Numbered from the stretch's first letter, positions 42,450 to 52,774 are shown. The stretch is DNA of 64,000 bases from Cellulosilyticum lentocellum DSM 5427 (GCF_000178835.2 NC_015275.1:827001-891000), one strand, 5' to 3'. Program-made: numbers and translations. The notes: a model not told the origin generated them from the sequence alone.

Positions 42450-45400
42450 ATGAGTAAGAAGGTAAAGAATCAGGTAGTAGCATGGATTCTAAGTGTGATC
42501 ATGTTAACCTTAGGGTTACCATTAAATGCAACGATGTTATTGCAAGAAGAACCAGTAGATACGAGCATCCAGGTATTTAATGATAGTATGATGCGAACGA
42601 CTACAGAGAGCAGCATAAAAATACTGAATGCTAGTGATTTAGAAAATGCTAAGTTAGCAGCAGATAAGGTGGCTGGGGACTTTACGATTAAAGCAGCAGC
42701 TGGCAAAGAGGTAGATATTGATGCCAGTAGTTATATGAGTGAGTATTATCATAGCTTTAGCAAACGTATTAAGCTAAATGGTACCGGAAATGCTGCAGCG
42801 CGTACTATTGAGTTTACAACAACGGGATCAGCTACCGTTCAAGTATTTGCTTTAAGTGGCAGTTCTTCTACAGATAGGACATTAGGTATTTATGATGCAG
42901 CAGATAATCAGGTAACTACACTAAAAGCAGTAGGTAAAAGTAGTGATTCAGATGGAAAATTGCCTATGAGTGAAGCAACTATTGATGCGGCAGGTACCTA
43001 TAATATCCGCTCAACTGGTAGTGGAATCAATATTTATTATGTAAAAGTAATACAAGGAGCTGTAGAAACAGTTACTTTTACAGATGGTACTAAGCCTTCT
43101 GTTATGAGTGCAGTGCAAGATACTGTTGATCAAAGAAAAGTGAATGTTACAGTATCTGGTACACTTCCAAATGCTGAGATAGATAAAATATGGGTAAAGA
43201 TTTATGATAGTTCTAATAAGCTAACAACGAGTAAATTACTTGACAATCTAGAAGCAGATGGAACAGGCATTGCTGCTTTAACTCTCGAAAAATCAGGAGA
43301 TTACACAATAGTGGCAGAAGCTATTCGTGAGGGATGTAAAACAAGCTATAGCAGTGATATATTTGCACTGAATGATTTTGTTGTACCATTAGGTGATGTT
43401 AAGATTACGAATGTTAAAACGACAGCTATTGAAGCACCAACCAATGCTACTTTAACAATAGATTGGGATGATGCACTCAATGCGAAAACCTATGATGTGG
43501 AAGTTAAAGATACAGCCAATAATCTTTTTGAAAAAAAGGATTTAAAAGTATCGACTTGTGACATCTTAGGTCTTACAGTGGGTGAAACCTATACAATTAA
43601 GGTAACTGCTTATGGTAGTGGTCAATCTAAGTCGGCTACAACAACTAAAAAGGTGGCAGCTAGCGTAGAAAGATTTTTAGGTGGTTTAGTAGGTTCAGGT
43701 GCTTCTGGAACCATCACTGAAAATAGTGACGGTTCTATTACCTTAGATGCTAGAGCTGTCGGGGGTAATACTGGTGGTAAGTTAGCAGATAGTGAAGATG
43801 GGTTCTTATACTATTATACAGAAATCAATCCAGAAACAGAAAACTTTACTTTAACAGCTACTTTCAGAGTAGATGAATCTGGTAGTAAAGATAATCAATC
43901 AGGCTTCGGCGTAATGGCTATTGATACAATGGTGCTTGGAGATAGTAGTGCACGTTACTTTAACTCAGCGGGTGCTATGTTTAGAAAGTATGTGAAAACA
44001 GTAGATGGCACACTCATTAATGGTTATGGTATTCCAGGAGGTTATTTTGTAACAGGTTATACAGCGGGACCAACTGTTGCAAACTCAGCTAGAAAGACGA
44101 TTGATACAGAGCCATTTGATTGGGAATTTAAGAAAGACTATACAACAGCAACTAATTCAAATCCACCTAAGTTTGAAGATGGGGAAGTTTATACTTTAAC
44201 ACTTAGAAAAAGTAATACTGGTTTCCATGCATATATGAGTAATGATAAAACGAATGAAGTGATTTGTTATGAACCAGAACTTTTATTGAAACAAGATAGT
44301 AGTAAATACTATGTAGGTATGTGTGCAAGCCGTAAAATTATGGTGACTGTACTTGATTATAGTTTTACAACTATTCATCCAAGTGCAGATGAGCCAAAGG
44401 AAGAAAGACCATTAAAATATGTAACACCAACAGTTAGTCTAGATTCGACAACAACAACGTCTAATAAAAACTATGAAGCTGCTTTTAAAGCCAATGTAGT
44501 AGGAACAATTGATATTAAAGATGCAGCAGGAAATGTAGTGGCTTCTAAGGTTGTACTTGATCCTAGAGAGGCAAGCACCTTTAGAGCGGTAGCACCAGTG
44601 AAATTATCAGGAGAAACAAATCAATTTACAGCTATATTTACTCCAGCAGATAAATTAGGTCAAGGAGAATTATTAGCAGATAATGAGGAACTTAGTTCCT
44701 ATGAGCCTGTTGAAATACCTTTTAGTATAACTTACAAACAATATGGAACAAGTGAAAATGCCATTTATGTAGGAGCAAGCGGCTCAGCATCTAACCAAGG
44801 GACAAAAGCCAGTCCTTTAGATGTACAAACAGCTGTTAATTTTGCACAGCCAGGTCAAGAGATTGTTCTTTTGGATGGTACATATAAATTAACAAAGGGT
44901 ATTAATATTGCTAGAGGTAACAATGGTACGAAGGAAGAGCCTATTGTATTAATGTCAGAGCCGGGCAAACGAGTTGTTTTTGATTTATCAAACTGTAGCA
45001 CAAATGGTATTACAGTAAATGGTAACTACTGGCATATTTATAATATTGAGCTTATGAATTCACCAAATGCTAAACGTCCGGTACAAGTGAGTGGACATTA
45101 TAATACGATTGAAAAACTTTTAATTCATGATAATGCAGATACAGGCCTTCAAATTAGTGGTAGTGCATATGAGCCAAACACTATGTGGCCATCTTATAAC
45201 TTGATATTAAGCTGTGAGGTTTATAACAGCTGTGATGCGTTAGGAAATGATGCAGATGGCTTTGCAGCTAAATTAACCGCTGGAGAAGGTAATGTATTCC
45301 GCTATTGTATCGCACATCATAATATCGATGATGGCTGGGATTTATATGCAAAATCAACGACAGGACCAATTGGTACGGTGACGATTGAAAGCTCTGTAGC

Positions 45401-46919
45401 TTATGCAAATGGGACATTACTTGGTAATCCAAGTAAAACAGGTGAAGGTAATGGTTTCAAACTAGGTGGTGAAAGTATATCTGTACCACATGTATTAAAA
45501 AATAGTGTTTCTTTTGCAAACTTAAATAATGGTGTATTTAGTAATAGTAATCCAAGCTGCATGGTTTATAATACAACTTCTTATGGTAATGAAGGTAAGA
45601 ATCTATTCTTTAATACGAATGCCAAAACAACAGATTGGGTATTAGAAAACTTTATATCCTATAAAGGAAATGATAGCGATACAATGGATCTTAAGGGCCA
45701 AGATTCATTAGCAGATAGAAGTAACTATATTAATGGAGTGAATACTGAAGGTACCTCTGTTAGTGATGACTGGTTTACCAATTTGGATACAACTATCGTT
45801 CCTACTATTGCAGAAGATGGAAGTATTGATATGAAAGGTCTCTTGGTATTAACAGCAAATGCACCAGAAGGTGTAGGAGCTATATTAACTGAGAATCCAA
45901 ATCCAACAGTAATAACCATTGGTAAAGAAATTGGCGGAACTAGTACAGGTGGAGGTTCAACAGGTGGAGGTTCAACAGGTGGAGGTTCATCAAGTGGAGG
46001 CTCCACAAATTCTAGTACAACAAAACCGATAGCAACAGTGCTAGATAAAATTATAGAAGCACTTAAGGAGAGTAAAACACCTGTTATTAAAGTAGATGCA
46101 AATAATATGCTTCAATTAGTTGCAGAGGCAGTAAGCGAGTTAATAGATAGTCAAACAGGCATTGTTGTTGAAGGAAATGGTGTAACCATTACCTTGAATG
46201 AGAAACTTATTAAGGAAGTAACAGATGGGGAAAAACTAAGTCTAACGATTAAAGTGCCAAGTCTATTAGCTAGTGAATTAGCAGCTATTAAAACGCAACT
46301 CAGTCAAAATGAAAATTTCAAAACATATTTTGATAGTGTGGCAACAGTAGCTTTTGAAATGAGTACGAATAAAAAAGTAGAAGTTATTAGCGAGCCAGTT
46401 ACACTCACCTTTGATTTATCGAAAGTTAGTGCTGAGAATGCTGATAAGCTAACTCTTGTAAGATACGAAAAACAAGAAGATGGAACTTTTAAAGTTGTAA
46501 AAGTAGGTGGCAGCTATGATGCTAAAACCAAAACTTTCATAGCTAAGGTAGATCAGGCAGGTAACTATGGCGTTTTAGAGGCAAAAGAACTCTTTAAATT
46601 AAATCTGGCTATTGGTAAAACAAGTTCCGAAGTAAATGGTAAAACAATTATTAATGATGTTGCACCTATGATTGTAAAGGATACAACCATGGTACCTATT
46701 CGCTTTACTGTAGAAAATTTAGGTGCAGAAGTAAAATGGGATAATGAGGCTAAACAAGTAACTATCATTTTAAATGGTAAAGCGCTAACATTAGATAGTG
46801 CAAATGGTATGCTGATTAAAGATTCAAGAGCCTTAGTACCTCTTAGATTTATTTCAGAAACAGTAGGGGCAAATGTACTTTGGATACCTACAGAAAAAGC
46901 TATTGAGATTGTATATTAG
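42450..46919 (+). CDS. Multimodular PL9 pectate lyase
   Basis: This 1489-residue secreted enzyme has a signal peptide (about 1-27); a jelly-roll module probably binding pectin (about 50-208, STDRTLGIYDAADNQVTTL); FnIII domains (about 215-405); a LamG-like beta module (about 410-645); a PL9 right-handed beta-helix (about 770-1130; NAIYVGASGSASNQG, NDADGFAAKLTAGEGN and AHHNIDDGWDLYAKS are hallmark segments); a Gly/Ser/Thr linker (about 1160-1190); a beta module (about 1195-1380); and a C-terminal copper-amine-oxidase-N stalk domain (about 1385-1489; MVPIRFTVENLGAEVKWDN, ALVPLRFISETVGANVLW). It cleaves polygalacturonate by beta-elimination. The stalk domain may hold it at the surface. Ribosome binding site aaagggg. 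Confidence 0.9.
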   Translation: MSKKVKNQVVAWILSVIMLTLGLPLNATMLLQEEPVDTSIQVFNDSMMRTTTESSIKILNASDLENAKLAADKVAGDFTIKAAAGKEVDIDASSYMSEYYHSFSKRIKLNGTGNAAARTIEFTTTGSATVQVFALSGSSSTDRTLGIYDAADNQVTTLKAVGKSSDSDGKLPMSEATIDAAGTYNIRSTGSGINIYYVKVIQGAVETVTFTDGTKPSVMSAVQDTVDQRKVNVTVSGTLPNAEIDKIWVKIYDSSNKLTTSKLLDNLEADGTGIAALTLEKSGDYTIVAEAIREGCKTSYSSDIFALNDFVVPLGDVKITNVKTTAIEAPTNATLTIDWDDALNAKTYDVEVKDTANNLFEKKDLKVSTCDILGLTVGETYTIKVTAYGSGQSKSATTTKKVAASVERFLGGLVGSGASGTITENSDGSITLDARAVGGNTGGKLADSEDGFLYYYTEINPETENFTLTATFRVDESGSKDNQSGFGVMAIDTMVLGDSSARYFNSAGAMFRKYVKTVDGTLINGYGIPGGYFVTGYTAGPTVANSARKTIDTEPFDWEFKKDYTTATNSNPPKFEDGEVYTLTLRKSNTGFHAYMSNDKTNEVICYEPELLLKQDSSKYYVGMCASRKIMVTVLDYSFTTIHPSADEPKEERPLKYVTPTVSLDSTTTTSNKNYEAAFKANVVGTIDIKDAAGNVVASKVVLDPREASTFRAVAPVKLSGETNQFTAIFTPADKLGQGELLADNEELSSYEPVEIPFSITYKQYGTSENAIYVGASGSASNQGTKASPLDVQTAVNFAQPGQEIVLLDGTYKLTKGINIARGNNGTKEEPIVLMSEPGKRVVFDLSNCSTNGITVNGNYWHIYNIELMNSPNAKRPVQVSGHYNTIEKLLIHDNADTGLQISGSAYEPNTMWPSYNLILSCEVYNSCDALGNDADGFAAKLTAGEGNVFRYCIAHHNIDDGWDLYAKSTTGPIGTVTIESSVAYANGTLLGNPSKTGEGNGFKLGGESISVPHVLKNSVSFANLNNGVFSNSNPSCMVYNTTSYGNEGKNLFFNTNAKTTDWVLENFISYKGNDSDTMDLKGQDSLADRSNYINGVNTEGTSVSDDWFTNLDTTIVPTIAEDGSIDMKGLLVLTANAPEGVGAILTENPNPTVITIGKEIGGTSTGGGSTGGGSTGGGSSSGGSTNSSTTKPIATVLDKIIEALKESKTPVIKVDANNMLQLVAEAVSELIDSQTGIVVEGNGVTITLNEKLIKEVTDGEKLSLTIKVPSLLASELAAIKTQLSQNENFKTYFDSVATVAFEMSTNKKVEVISEPVTLTFDLSKVSAENADKLTLVRYEKQEDGTFKVVKVGGSYDAKTKTFIAKVDQAGNYGVLEAKELFKLNLAIGKTSSEVNGKTIINDVAPMIVKDTTMVPIRFTVENLGAEVKWDNEAKQVTIILNGKALTLDSANGMLIKDSRALVPLRFISETVGANVLWIPTEKAIEIVY

Positions 46920-46954
46920 GATTGTAGTTGTTATAAAATATATAAGATAAATGG

Positions 46955-46998
46955 GATAGGTCAGTTTAAGAGCAGTTTCTTAAATTGACCTATTTTCT
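46955..46998 (+). terminator. Terminator of the PL9 gene
   Basis: ataggtcagtttaag (46956-46970) pairs with cttaaattgacctat (46979-46993) with one G-U pair, followed by tttct. Confidence 0.82.
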
Positions 46999-47141
46999 AT
47001 ATAATACACAGTTTTGCTTTGTACTAATAAATATAATAGCTAAAAGAGTAACTTAGATAGATTGTTTTTGGCCATAGAACCTTTTATAATAAAAAGGAGA
47101 TAAACAGGAGTATTGAGGAATAGAGGAGAGGCGTGATTCAA

Positions 47142-48008
47142 ATGAAGATCAGTGGAACTACCCAATTAGCATGTCTTTTAGGACATCCAGTAAGTCACAG
47201 TTTTTCACCTTATATACATAATTATTTAGCAGAGAAATGTGGGCTGGATATGCGTTACGTATGCTTCGATGTGGAAGATGAGCAGGTGGAAGCTGCTGTA
47301 AAGGGGATTAGAGCCTTAGGTATAGTGGGGAGTAATGTAACAATCCCTTATAAGATTAAGGTAATGGATTATCTAGATGAGATTGATCCCAATGCAGCTA
47401 TTATAGGAGCTGTGAATACCATTAAAAACGAAAATGGAAAGCTTATTGGTTATAATACAGATGGTGTAGGCTTTGTAAAATCCGTTATAGAAGCAGGTCA
47501 TACCTTAAAGGGGAAAACAGTTATGGTTCTGGGTGCAGGTGGTGCTAGCCGTGCGATTACGGTAGAATTAGCAGCAGCTGGTGTAAAGAAGCTTCTTATT
47601 TGCAATAACACCCTGGCAAAAGCAGAACAATTAAGTGCGCAAATTAAAGAACATTTTGCAGAAGTAAGTATCCAGATTGGACTGTTGAATATTACAGAAG
47701 CTGATTTGCAAGGTGTAGATTTTTTGATTAACACAACTCCGGTAGGTATGAGTAAGCAAAAAGCCCTTTGTCCAATAAATGAAACTATTCAGCCACCAAA
47801 GGGGTTGGTAGTATGTGATATTGTTTATACACCGCATGATACAAAGCTACTTTTGTGGGCTAAAGTCAATGGGTTACAGGTAGTCCATGGCATAGGTATG
47901 CTCATTAATCAAGCGGTTCATAGTTTTTATTTATGGACCGGAAAAGAAGTAGCTGCATATGAGGACATACTAGCATTATTAGTAGAACAAGGTGTTATAG
48001 ATAAATAA
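47142..48008 (+). CDS. aroE: Shikimate dehydrogenase
   Basis: It reduces 3-dehydroshikimate to shikimate with NADPH. The 288-residue protein has the substrate domain (LLGHPVSHSFSPYIHNYLAE; GSNVTIPYK with the catalytic Lys; GAVNTI) and the NADP domain with GAGGASRAI, then NTTPVGM, CDIVYTP and the closing GIGMLINQAVHSF. The ATG at 47142 is preferred over the GTG at 47133, which sits against the aggagagg site. It is separated from aroF/pheA and surrounded by pectinase genes, apparently on its own promoter. Confidence 0.95.
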   Translation: MKISGTTQLACLLGHPVSHSFSPYIHNYLAEKCGLDMRYVCFDVEDEQVEAAVKGIRALGIVGSNVTIPYKIKVMDYLDEIDPNAAIIGAVNTIKNENGKLIGYNTDGVGFVKSVIEAGHTLKGKTVMVLGAGGASRAITVELAAAGVKKLLICNNTLAKAEQLSAQIKEHFAEVSIQIGLLNITEADLQGVDFLINTTPVGMSKQKALCPINETIQPPKGLVVCDIVYTPHDTKLLLWAKVNGLQVVHGIGMLINQAVHSFYLWTGKEVAAYEDILALLVEQGVIDK

Positions 48009-48034
48009 AATAAAAAAATAAAGAGTAGTCTTCA

Positions 48035-48075
48035 AAAAAATCAGAGATCTTATAAAAGGTCTCTGATTTTTTGTT
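48035..48075. terminator. Bidirectional terminator between aroE and PL1 genes
   Basis: aaaaaatcagaga (48035-48047) pairs perfectly with tctctgatttttt (48060-48072). Convergent genes end on both sides. Confidence 0.88.
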
Positions 48076-48080
48076 ATATT

Positions 48081-49991
48081 TTATTGAAGTGTAATGCTTG
48101 TGATTACGGTGTTGCTACCTGACTCAGCACCTGTAATCTTATAAGTACCAGCTGTAAGTGTCATAGTTATTGAACCTGAATTAGTTGTGACTGAGTTTGA
48201 GTTAGAGCCATTGTAATTGATTTGACCATCCGTAGAAGAAACAATAACGCCTTTCCCAGATGCTTCAATTTTTAGTGTGCAGGATGAAGCTACTTTAAAA
48301 GTAATCGTATTGTTACTTCTTAATTTAACACCACTAGATTCTACACTTCTTAAATTAAAAGTAATGTTATTAACAGTACATTCTGTTTTTGGAAGAGTGG
48401 ATTTATTAAGCTCATAGGTACCTAATGCAACAGAATCTGAACTGTCGCCAGGATGGTTATTATCATTGCCACCATCGTCATTACCACCATCGTCATTGCC
48501 ACCGTCATCATTTCCGCCACCTGTACCAGGTATAATAATAGAATCAGATACACTACCCTTCATTCTTCCTGCATACTTCATAACTATTTCCTTAGCAGCA
48601 TCAGCAGAGTGAAGTACATATTTATTGGTATAGAATTTACTTGCATTGGTATCGAAGTTGTTATAGGTTGAGCCGCCTTTATTCGCTGAGAAATTAATGA
48701 TTTGGTCTCTAGATGTAGCTTCGTAGTAATCTGTACCAGGAAGATAATTAGTACAGTTAACTAATTTGTTGCCATATGCTTTGATGGTGCCACCATTTTC
48801 GCTAGAGAAAGTAGTCCCACCATTACCTTGCATAGAAATAACCATTGGTTTGTTTGTATCTTCGAAATAGTTGTTTTCAGAGAAAATATTAGAGTTAACA
48901 GAAGCGCCAATACCATAGGTAGATACACCTTTGTAATAGTTATTATAAACATGAATATCAAAGTAACGTACGCGAGGTGTTCTAGAGCCGGTTCCATCAA
49001 AGAAATTGTGATGGAAAGTAAGACGATAAGTCGCATTTTCTTTTAAACCACATAGAGAAGTTTTTGCGCAATTGTCATAATGATTGTAGGACACTGTTAC
49101 GTAATCGGTATACTTAAAGTCTGTTCCACCATCGCCATGAGCTTTATCTGATTCAGAAGGATTATCTTGGTGGCCAGTTCTAATAGTATTGTTATGTACC
49201 CAAACTCTAGAACAGTTTGATTCAAAGCCCATAGCATCTTCTGGATACCAGTAAAAATCAAGGTTTCTTACTTCTATATTGGAGCTTCGTTGGAAACAAA
49301 AACCCCATTTAGAAATGTTAGCATCTGGTCCAATACCTTCGAGTGTTACATTATCAGCAGCTTTGATCTTAACCATATTCTCAGGGTAGCTTGTAGCACC
49401 TTTAGGAACATTGATTGTACCGATAAAACGAACGACTAAAGGTGTTTTATCATTTTTCCTTGCAGATTCTGAAAGGATATTAGCGATGCCTGTATAGCCG
49501 TTAAGTTGTACAGAATCTTTTGTAGCATCTGTCACATAAACAATATTAGCATTTGATTTAACAGTACCATCCTCATTATAACCGCCCGTAGTTGTACCAT
49601 TAAAGAAAGCATAACCAGAACGATCATAAGTTGCTGGTGTGACACTAAATTGTGCAGTTGCAGAAGTAACCTCGGAGCCAGATACCATAGGAACTACTTT
49701 GATAGTGTAAACCGTATCGCCTTTAAGTCCTGGAATATCAACACGGGTACCTCTAACAAGCTCCTTATCTACTTTGGTGTAATCATTAGAAGAAGATTTG
49801 TAGTATACGTTGTAGCTAGAAGCACCACTATATTGTTCCCATTCAGCATAAGCTGATTCGAACCAGGCGCCACTACTTTTAAGGGTAAGGCTAGAAGCAG
49901 CTAGAAGTGAAGAAGAAGAAACGGTCATGGTACTAAGAGCTACAAAAACGGATAGTGAGTAGTTGAAAATCTTTTTTAAACATTTTAACAT
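48081..49991 (-). CDS. PL1 pectate lyase with FnIII and C-terminal binding module
   Basis: This 636-residue secreted protein has a signal peptide (1-32), an FnIII domain (about 35-125, SGAWFESAYAEWEQYSGASS), a PL1 (Amb_all) beta-helix (about 125-470) with VWVHNNTIRTGH, GDGGTDFKYTDYVTVSYNHY (calcium-binding acids) and the catalytic Arg region FHHNFFDGTGSRTPRVRYFD, a Gly/Asn/Asp repeat linker (GGNDDGGNDDGGNDD) and a C-terminal beta module (about 523-636). It cleaves de-esterified pectin by Ca-dependent elimination. The start has aaggagg, 7 nt upstream. It is convergent with aroE. Confidence 0.93.
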   Translation of the reverse strand: MLKCLKKIFNYSLSVFVALSTMTVSSSSLLAASSLTLKSSGAWFESAYAEWEQYSGASSYNVYYKSSSNDYTKVDKELVRGTRVDIPGLKGDTVYTIKVVPMVSGSEVTSATAQFSVTPATYDRSGYAFFNGTTTGGYNEDGTVKSNANIVYVTDATKDSVQLNGYTGIANILSESARKNDKTPLVVRFIGTINVPKGATSYPENMVKIKAADNVTLEGIGPDANISKWGFCFQRSSNIEVRNLDFYWYPEDAMGFESNCSRVWVHNNTIRTGHQDNPSESDKAHGDGGTDFKYTDYVTVSYNHYDNCAKTSLCGLKENATYRLTFHHNFFDGTGSRTPRVRYFDIHVYNNYYKGVSTYGIGASVNSNIFSENNYFEDTNKPMVISMQGNGGTTFSSENGGTIKAYGNKLVNCTNYLPGTDYYEATSRDQIINFSANKGGSTYNNFDTNASKFYTNKYVLHSADAAKEIVMKYAGRMKGSVSDSIIIPGTGGGNDDGGNDDGGNDDGGNDNNHPGDSSDSVALGTYELNKSTLPKTECTVNNITFNLRSVESSGVKLRSNNTITFKVASSCTLKIEASGKGVIVSSTDGQINYNGSNSNSVTTNSGSITMTLTAGTYKITGAESGSNTVITSITLQ

Positions 49992-50369
49992 TTTATTTCC
50001 TCCTTTATTTAGAAATATAAAAACAAGCTTGAATCTAAAAATATTATATAAATCTAAAAATAAGTATGAAAGTTATTGGCTTAAAATGTAGCAAGATAGG
50101 TGATGAGATGTAAAAAATAATGCAAAAAAGTAAGAATACAAAAATAATTGTCATGGCAAGCGTAATGTAAGTGCAAATATTATGGAATTATTAATAATTA
50201 TTTATAAAAAATATGTACTCACGTAAGTATATAGAGGTAAAATTAAATTTGATAAAAATTTAAAAAAGAATAATCGGTTGCGCAATGTTGCAAACAAGTT
50301 AAATCAATGCATTGTTAAAAATGTTAAAAAATATACTAAAAAATAAGGTTTTGGTGTATAAAATAGACA
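49992..50369. other. Intergenic region between PL1 and the galactan-operon regulator
   Basis: AT-rich divergent promoter region. tcggttgcgcaatg (50274-50287, containing the palindrome ttgcgcaa) matches the operator-like sequence at 50413-50426 in cggttgc-caatg, so it may be a second LacI-type operator about 139 nt upstream. Confidence 0.4.
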
Positions 50370-50426
50370 TTGACAGTGTAGAAAATTGGTGATAGTCTGA
50401 ATATATAAACAACCGGTTGCTCAATG
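50370..50426 (+). promoter_or_regulatory. Promoter with LacI-type operator
   Basis: A consensus ttgaca (-35, 50370-50375) is followed at 17 nt by tagtct (weak -10, 50393-50398). The perfect palindrome caaccggttg (50410-50419) lies at the predicted transcription start, a classical repression position for LacI/GalR proteins. The regulator encoded just downstream is probably autoregulated here. Confidence 0.55.
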
Positions 50427-50441
50427 AAAGGAAGTGTATTT

Positions 50442-51461
50442 GTGGAAGATGCAAGTGTAAGTGAAGTATCTAAAAACCTTACTATTAGTGATATTGCTAG
50501 AGAGTTAGGAGTATCTAAAACAACTGTTTCCAGAGCTATATCAGGAAAAGGAAGGCTTAGTGAAGCTACCAGAAATCGTGTTCTACAATATATTCATGAA
50601 CATGATTACAGACCTAATTTAATCGCAAAAAGTTTAGCGCAATCCAAAACCTTTAATATTGGGGTGGTGCTTCCGGCAGATACAAATCTAACAGAAATTC
50701 CTTTCTTTCAAAGCTGCTTAATGGGTATTTGTGATGTAGCAGCAAGCTTTGATTATGATGTAGTTGTTACAACGGCAACAGAAAATGATATTAGTTTGTT
50801 AAAAAGATTAATAAAAAATAATAAGGTAGATGGTATCGTTCTAACAAGACCAATAGTGAATGACAGATCTATCGACTATCTGAAGCAAACACACCTTCCT
50901 TTTGTAGTAGTAGGTTCTAGTGAAGAGGATGAGGTTATACAGATTGATAATAATCACATAGATGGGTGTTGTGAACTGACATCTGTCCTCATTAAATCTG
51001 GTTATACCACCATGGCCTTACTGGCAGGTAATCAGCGTCATATAGTTAATACAAATCGCTATAAAGGTTTCTTAAAAGCCTTTAAAGATAATGGCATACC
51101 CGTTAATGAAACACTTGTCTACACAGATATGACTAGCAATGTTCTGATTGATAGAGCAGTAGATACGATTATGAATAGGAAAGTAGATTGCATTGTATGT
51201 AGTGATGATATTATATGTAGCAGAGTACTCACAAGACTTAATGAGACTGGGTACAGTGTGCCAAAGGATGTAAAGATTGCATCCTTTTATGACAGCGCTT
51301 ACCTAGAAAATTATAATCCCCCAATTACCTCATTAAGGATTGATATTAAAACCTTGGGTATTGAAGCGGGCAAGTGTTTGATTAACCTCATTGCAGGTAA
51401 AGAAATAGCAAATAAAACCTTATTAGATTATGAAATAGTTTTAAAAAAATCAACCATGTAA
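50442..51461 (+). CDS. LacI/GalR-family transcriptional regulator of the galactan operon
   Basis: The 339-residue start is GTG 50442, with ggaag 7 nt upstream; an in-frame ATG at 50424 lies in the operator. An N-terminal HTH (ISDIARELGVSKTTVSRAIS) with hinge (RPNLIAKSLA) is followed by a periplasmic-binding-protein-like effector domain (GVVLPADTNLTEIPFFQSCL; VDGIVLTRP; IASFYDSAYLENYNPPITSL). It probably represses the transporter and galactanase genes until a galacto-oligosaccharide binds, as GanR does in Bacillus. This role is inferred from context. Confidence 0.9.
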   Translation: MEDASVSEVSKNLTISDIARELGVSKTTVSRAISGKGRLSEATRNRVLQYIHEHDYRPNLIAKSLAQSKTFNIGVVLPADTNLTEIPFFQSCLMGICDVAASFDYDVVVTTATENDISLLKRLIKNNKVDGIVLTRPIVNDRSIDYLKQTHLPFVVVGSSEEDEVIQIDNNHIDGCCELTSVLIKSGYTTMALLAGNQRHIVNTNRYKGFLKAFKDNGIPVNETLVYTDMTSNVLIDRAVDTIMNRKVDCIVCSDDIICSRVLTRLNETGYSVPKDVKIASFYDSAYLENYNPPITSLRIDIKTLGIEAGKCLINLIAGKEIANKTLLDYEIVLKKSTM

Positions 51462-51485
51462 AAATTTACGAGGAGGTATTTTAAT

Positions 51486-52757
51486 ATGAAACTTAAAAAA
51501 ATAGCTTTAGCAGCAGCAGTATGTGTGGCAAGTACAATGGGAGTAGGATGTAGTAGTAATGGGGGTAGTGAGGCAGCAGCTTCACCTGCAGCAAGTGAAG
51601 CACCAGCGGCAAGTACTGAGGCATCTACGCCAGCTGTCTCAACAGATCCAGTTACTTTAACAGTATGGGAATCAACAGCTGGACCTGATGAATTCATTAA
51701 ACAAGCAGGAGCAGCTTTTACAGAAAAATATCCTAATATTACAGTTGAATATGTGAATGTAGAATTAGGTGATACAACTACACAAATCGCATTAGATGGT
51801 CCAGCAGGGGTAGGACCAGATGTATTTGCAGCACCACATGATAAATTAGGGGAATTAGTAGCAGGTGGTCATGTACTTCCAACAGAAAATGCTGAAGAAG
51901 TTACAAAAACTGCATTAGCGGCATCTACATCAGCGCTTACATATGATGGTACTATGTATGGTTACCCAGTATCAGCAGAAACTTATGCTTTATTCTATAA
52001 TAAAGACCTTATTGCTGAAGAAGAAGTACCAACTACATGGGAAGATTTAAAAGCATTTAGTGAAAAATTCAATGCAGAACATAATAATCAATATGGTTTC
52101 ATGATGGACGTACAAAATGGTTACTATACAATTATCTTTACAACAAGCCAAGATAACCGTATGTTTGGACCAGATGGAACAGACACAACCAATTCTAATA
52201 TTAACTCAGCAGCTTCAGTAGAAGGAATGAAATTCTTCCAAAGCCTTAGAAGTGCATTAGACGTTCCTTCAGCTGACCTTACAACAGCAGCCTGTGATTC
52301 AGCATTTAGTAGTGGTAATGTAGCACTTTATATTACTGGTTTATGGAACGTAGCTACTTTTGAAGGTGTAGGACTTAACTTTGGAGTATCAGCACTTCCA
52401 AGTTTACCAGGCAATGATACACCATCAGCTTCTTTCTCAGGAACAAGAGCGATGTTCGTATCAGCTTATAGTGAACATCCAGTAGAAGCTAACTTATTCT
52501 CACAATTTTTAATGTCAGAAGAAATGCAAAAATTACGTTTTGACCTTACAGGGGCATTACCAGCAATCAATGTTGAAGTAGATAGTCCATATATCGACGG
52601 TTTCTTAAAACAATTAGACTACGCTTTCCCAATGCCATCTATACCACAAATGAATGCATTCTGGGATGCTATGAAAGCTGCAAGTGCTAATATTTGGGAC
52701 GGTGCAGACGTTCAAACTGAATTAGACGCTTGTAATGCAACTATCTTAGCCCAATAA
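51486..52757 (+). CDS. Sugar ABC transporter solute-binding lipoprotein (galacto-oligosaccharide type)
   Basis: This 423-residue family 1 extracellular solute-binding protein has a lipobox GVGC (Cys22), an Ala/Ser/Pro-rich spacer, then TLTVWESTAGPDEFIKQAGA, YPNITVEYVNVELGD, DVFAAPHDKLGELV, ALFYNKDLI and a FSGTRAMFVSAYSEHPVEAN region, as in MalE/CycB/GanS proteins. It captures oligosaccharides for the adjacent permeases; the GH53 and GH35 genes downstream suggest beta-1,4-galacto-oligosaccharides. Ribosome binding site gaggagg. A hairpin after the stop probably raises its expression over that of the permeases. Confidence 0.92.
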   Translation: MKLKKIALAAAVCVASTMGVGCSSNGGSEAAASPAASEAPAASTEASTPAVSTDPVTLTVWESTAGPDEFIKQAGAAFTEKYPNITVEYVNVELGDTTTQIALDGPAGVGPDVFAAPHDKLGELVAGGHVLPTENAEEVTKTALAASTSALTYDGTMYGYPVSAETYALFYNKDLIAEEEVPTTWEDLKAFSEKFNAEHNNQYGFMMDVQNGYYTIIFTTSQDNRMFGPDGTDTTNSNINSAASVEGMKFFQSLRSALDVPSADLTTAACDSAFSSGNVALYITGLWNVATFEGVGLNFGVSALPSLPGNDTPSASFSGTRAMFVSAYSEHPVEANLFSQFLMSEEMQKLRFDLTGALPAINVEVDSPYIDGFLKQLDYAFPMPSIPQMNAFWDAMKAASANIWDGADVQTELDACNATILAQ

Positions 52758-52774
52758 GTGCTAGCCTAAAGATG

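Noticed and set aside
45725-46006. Minus-strand Pro-rich frame opposite the PL9 linker
   Set aside because: A shadow of the Gly/Ser/Thr linker codons; no independent support.
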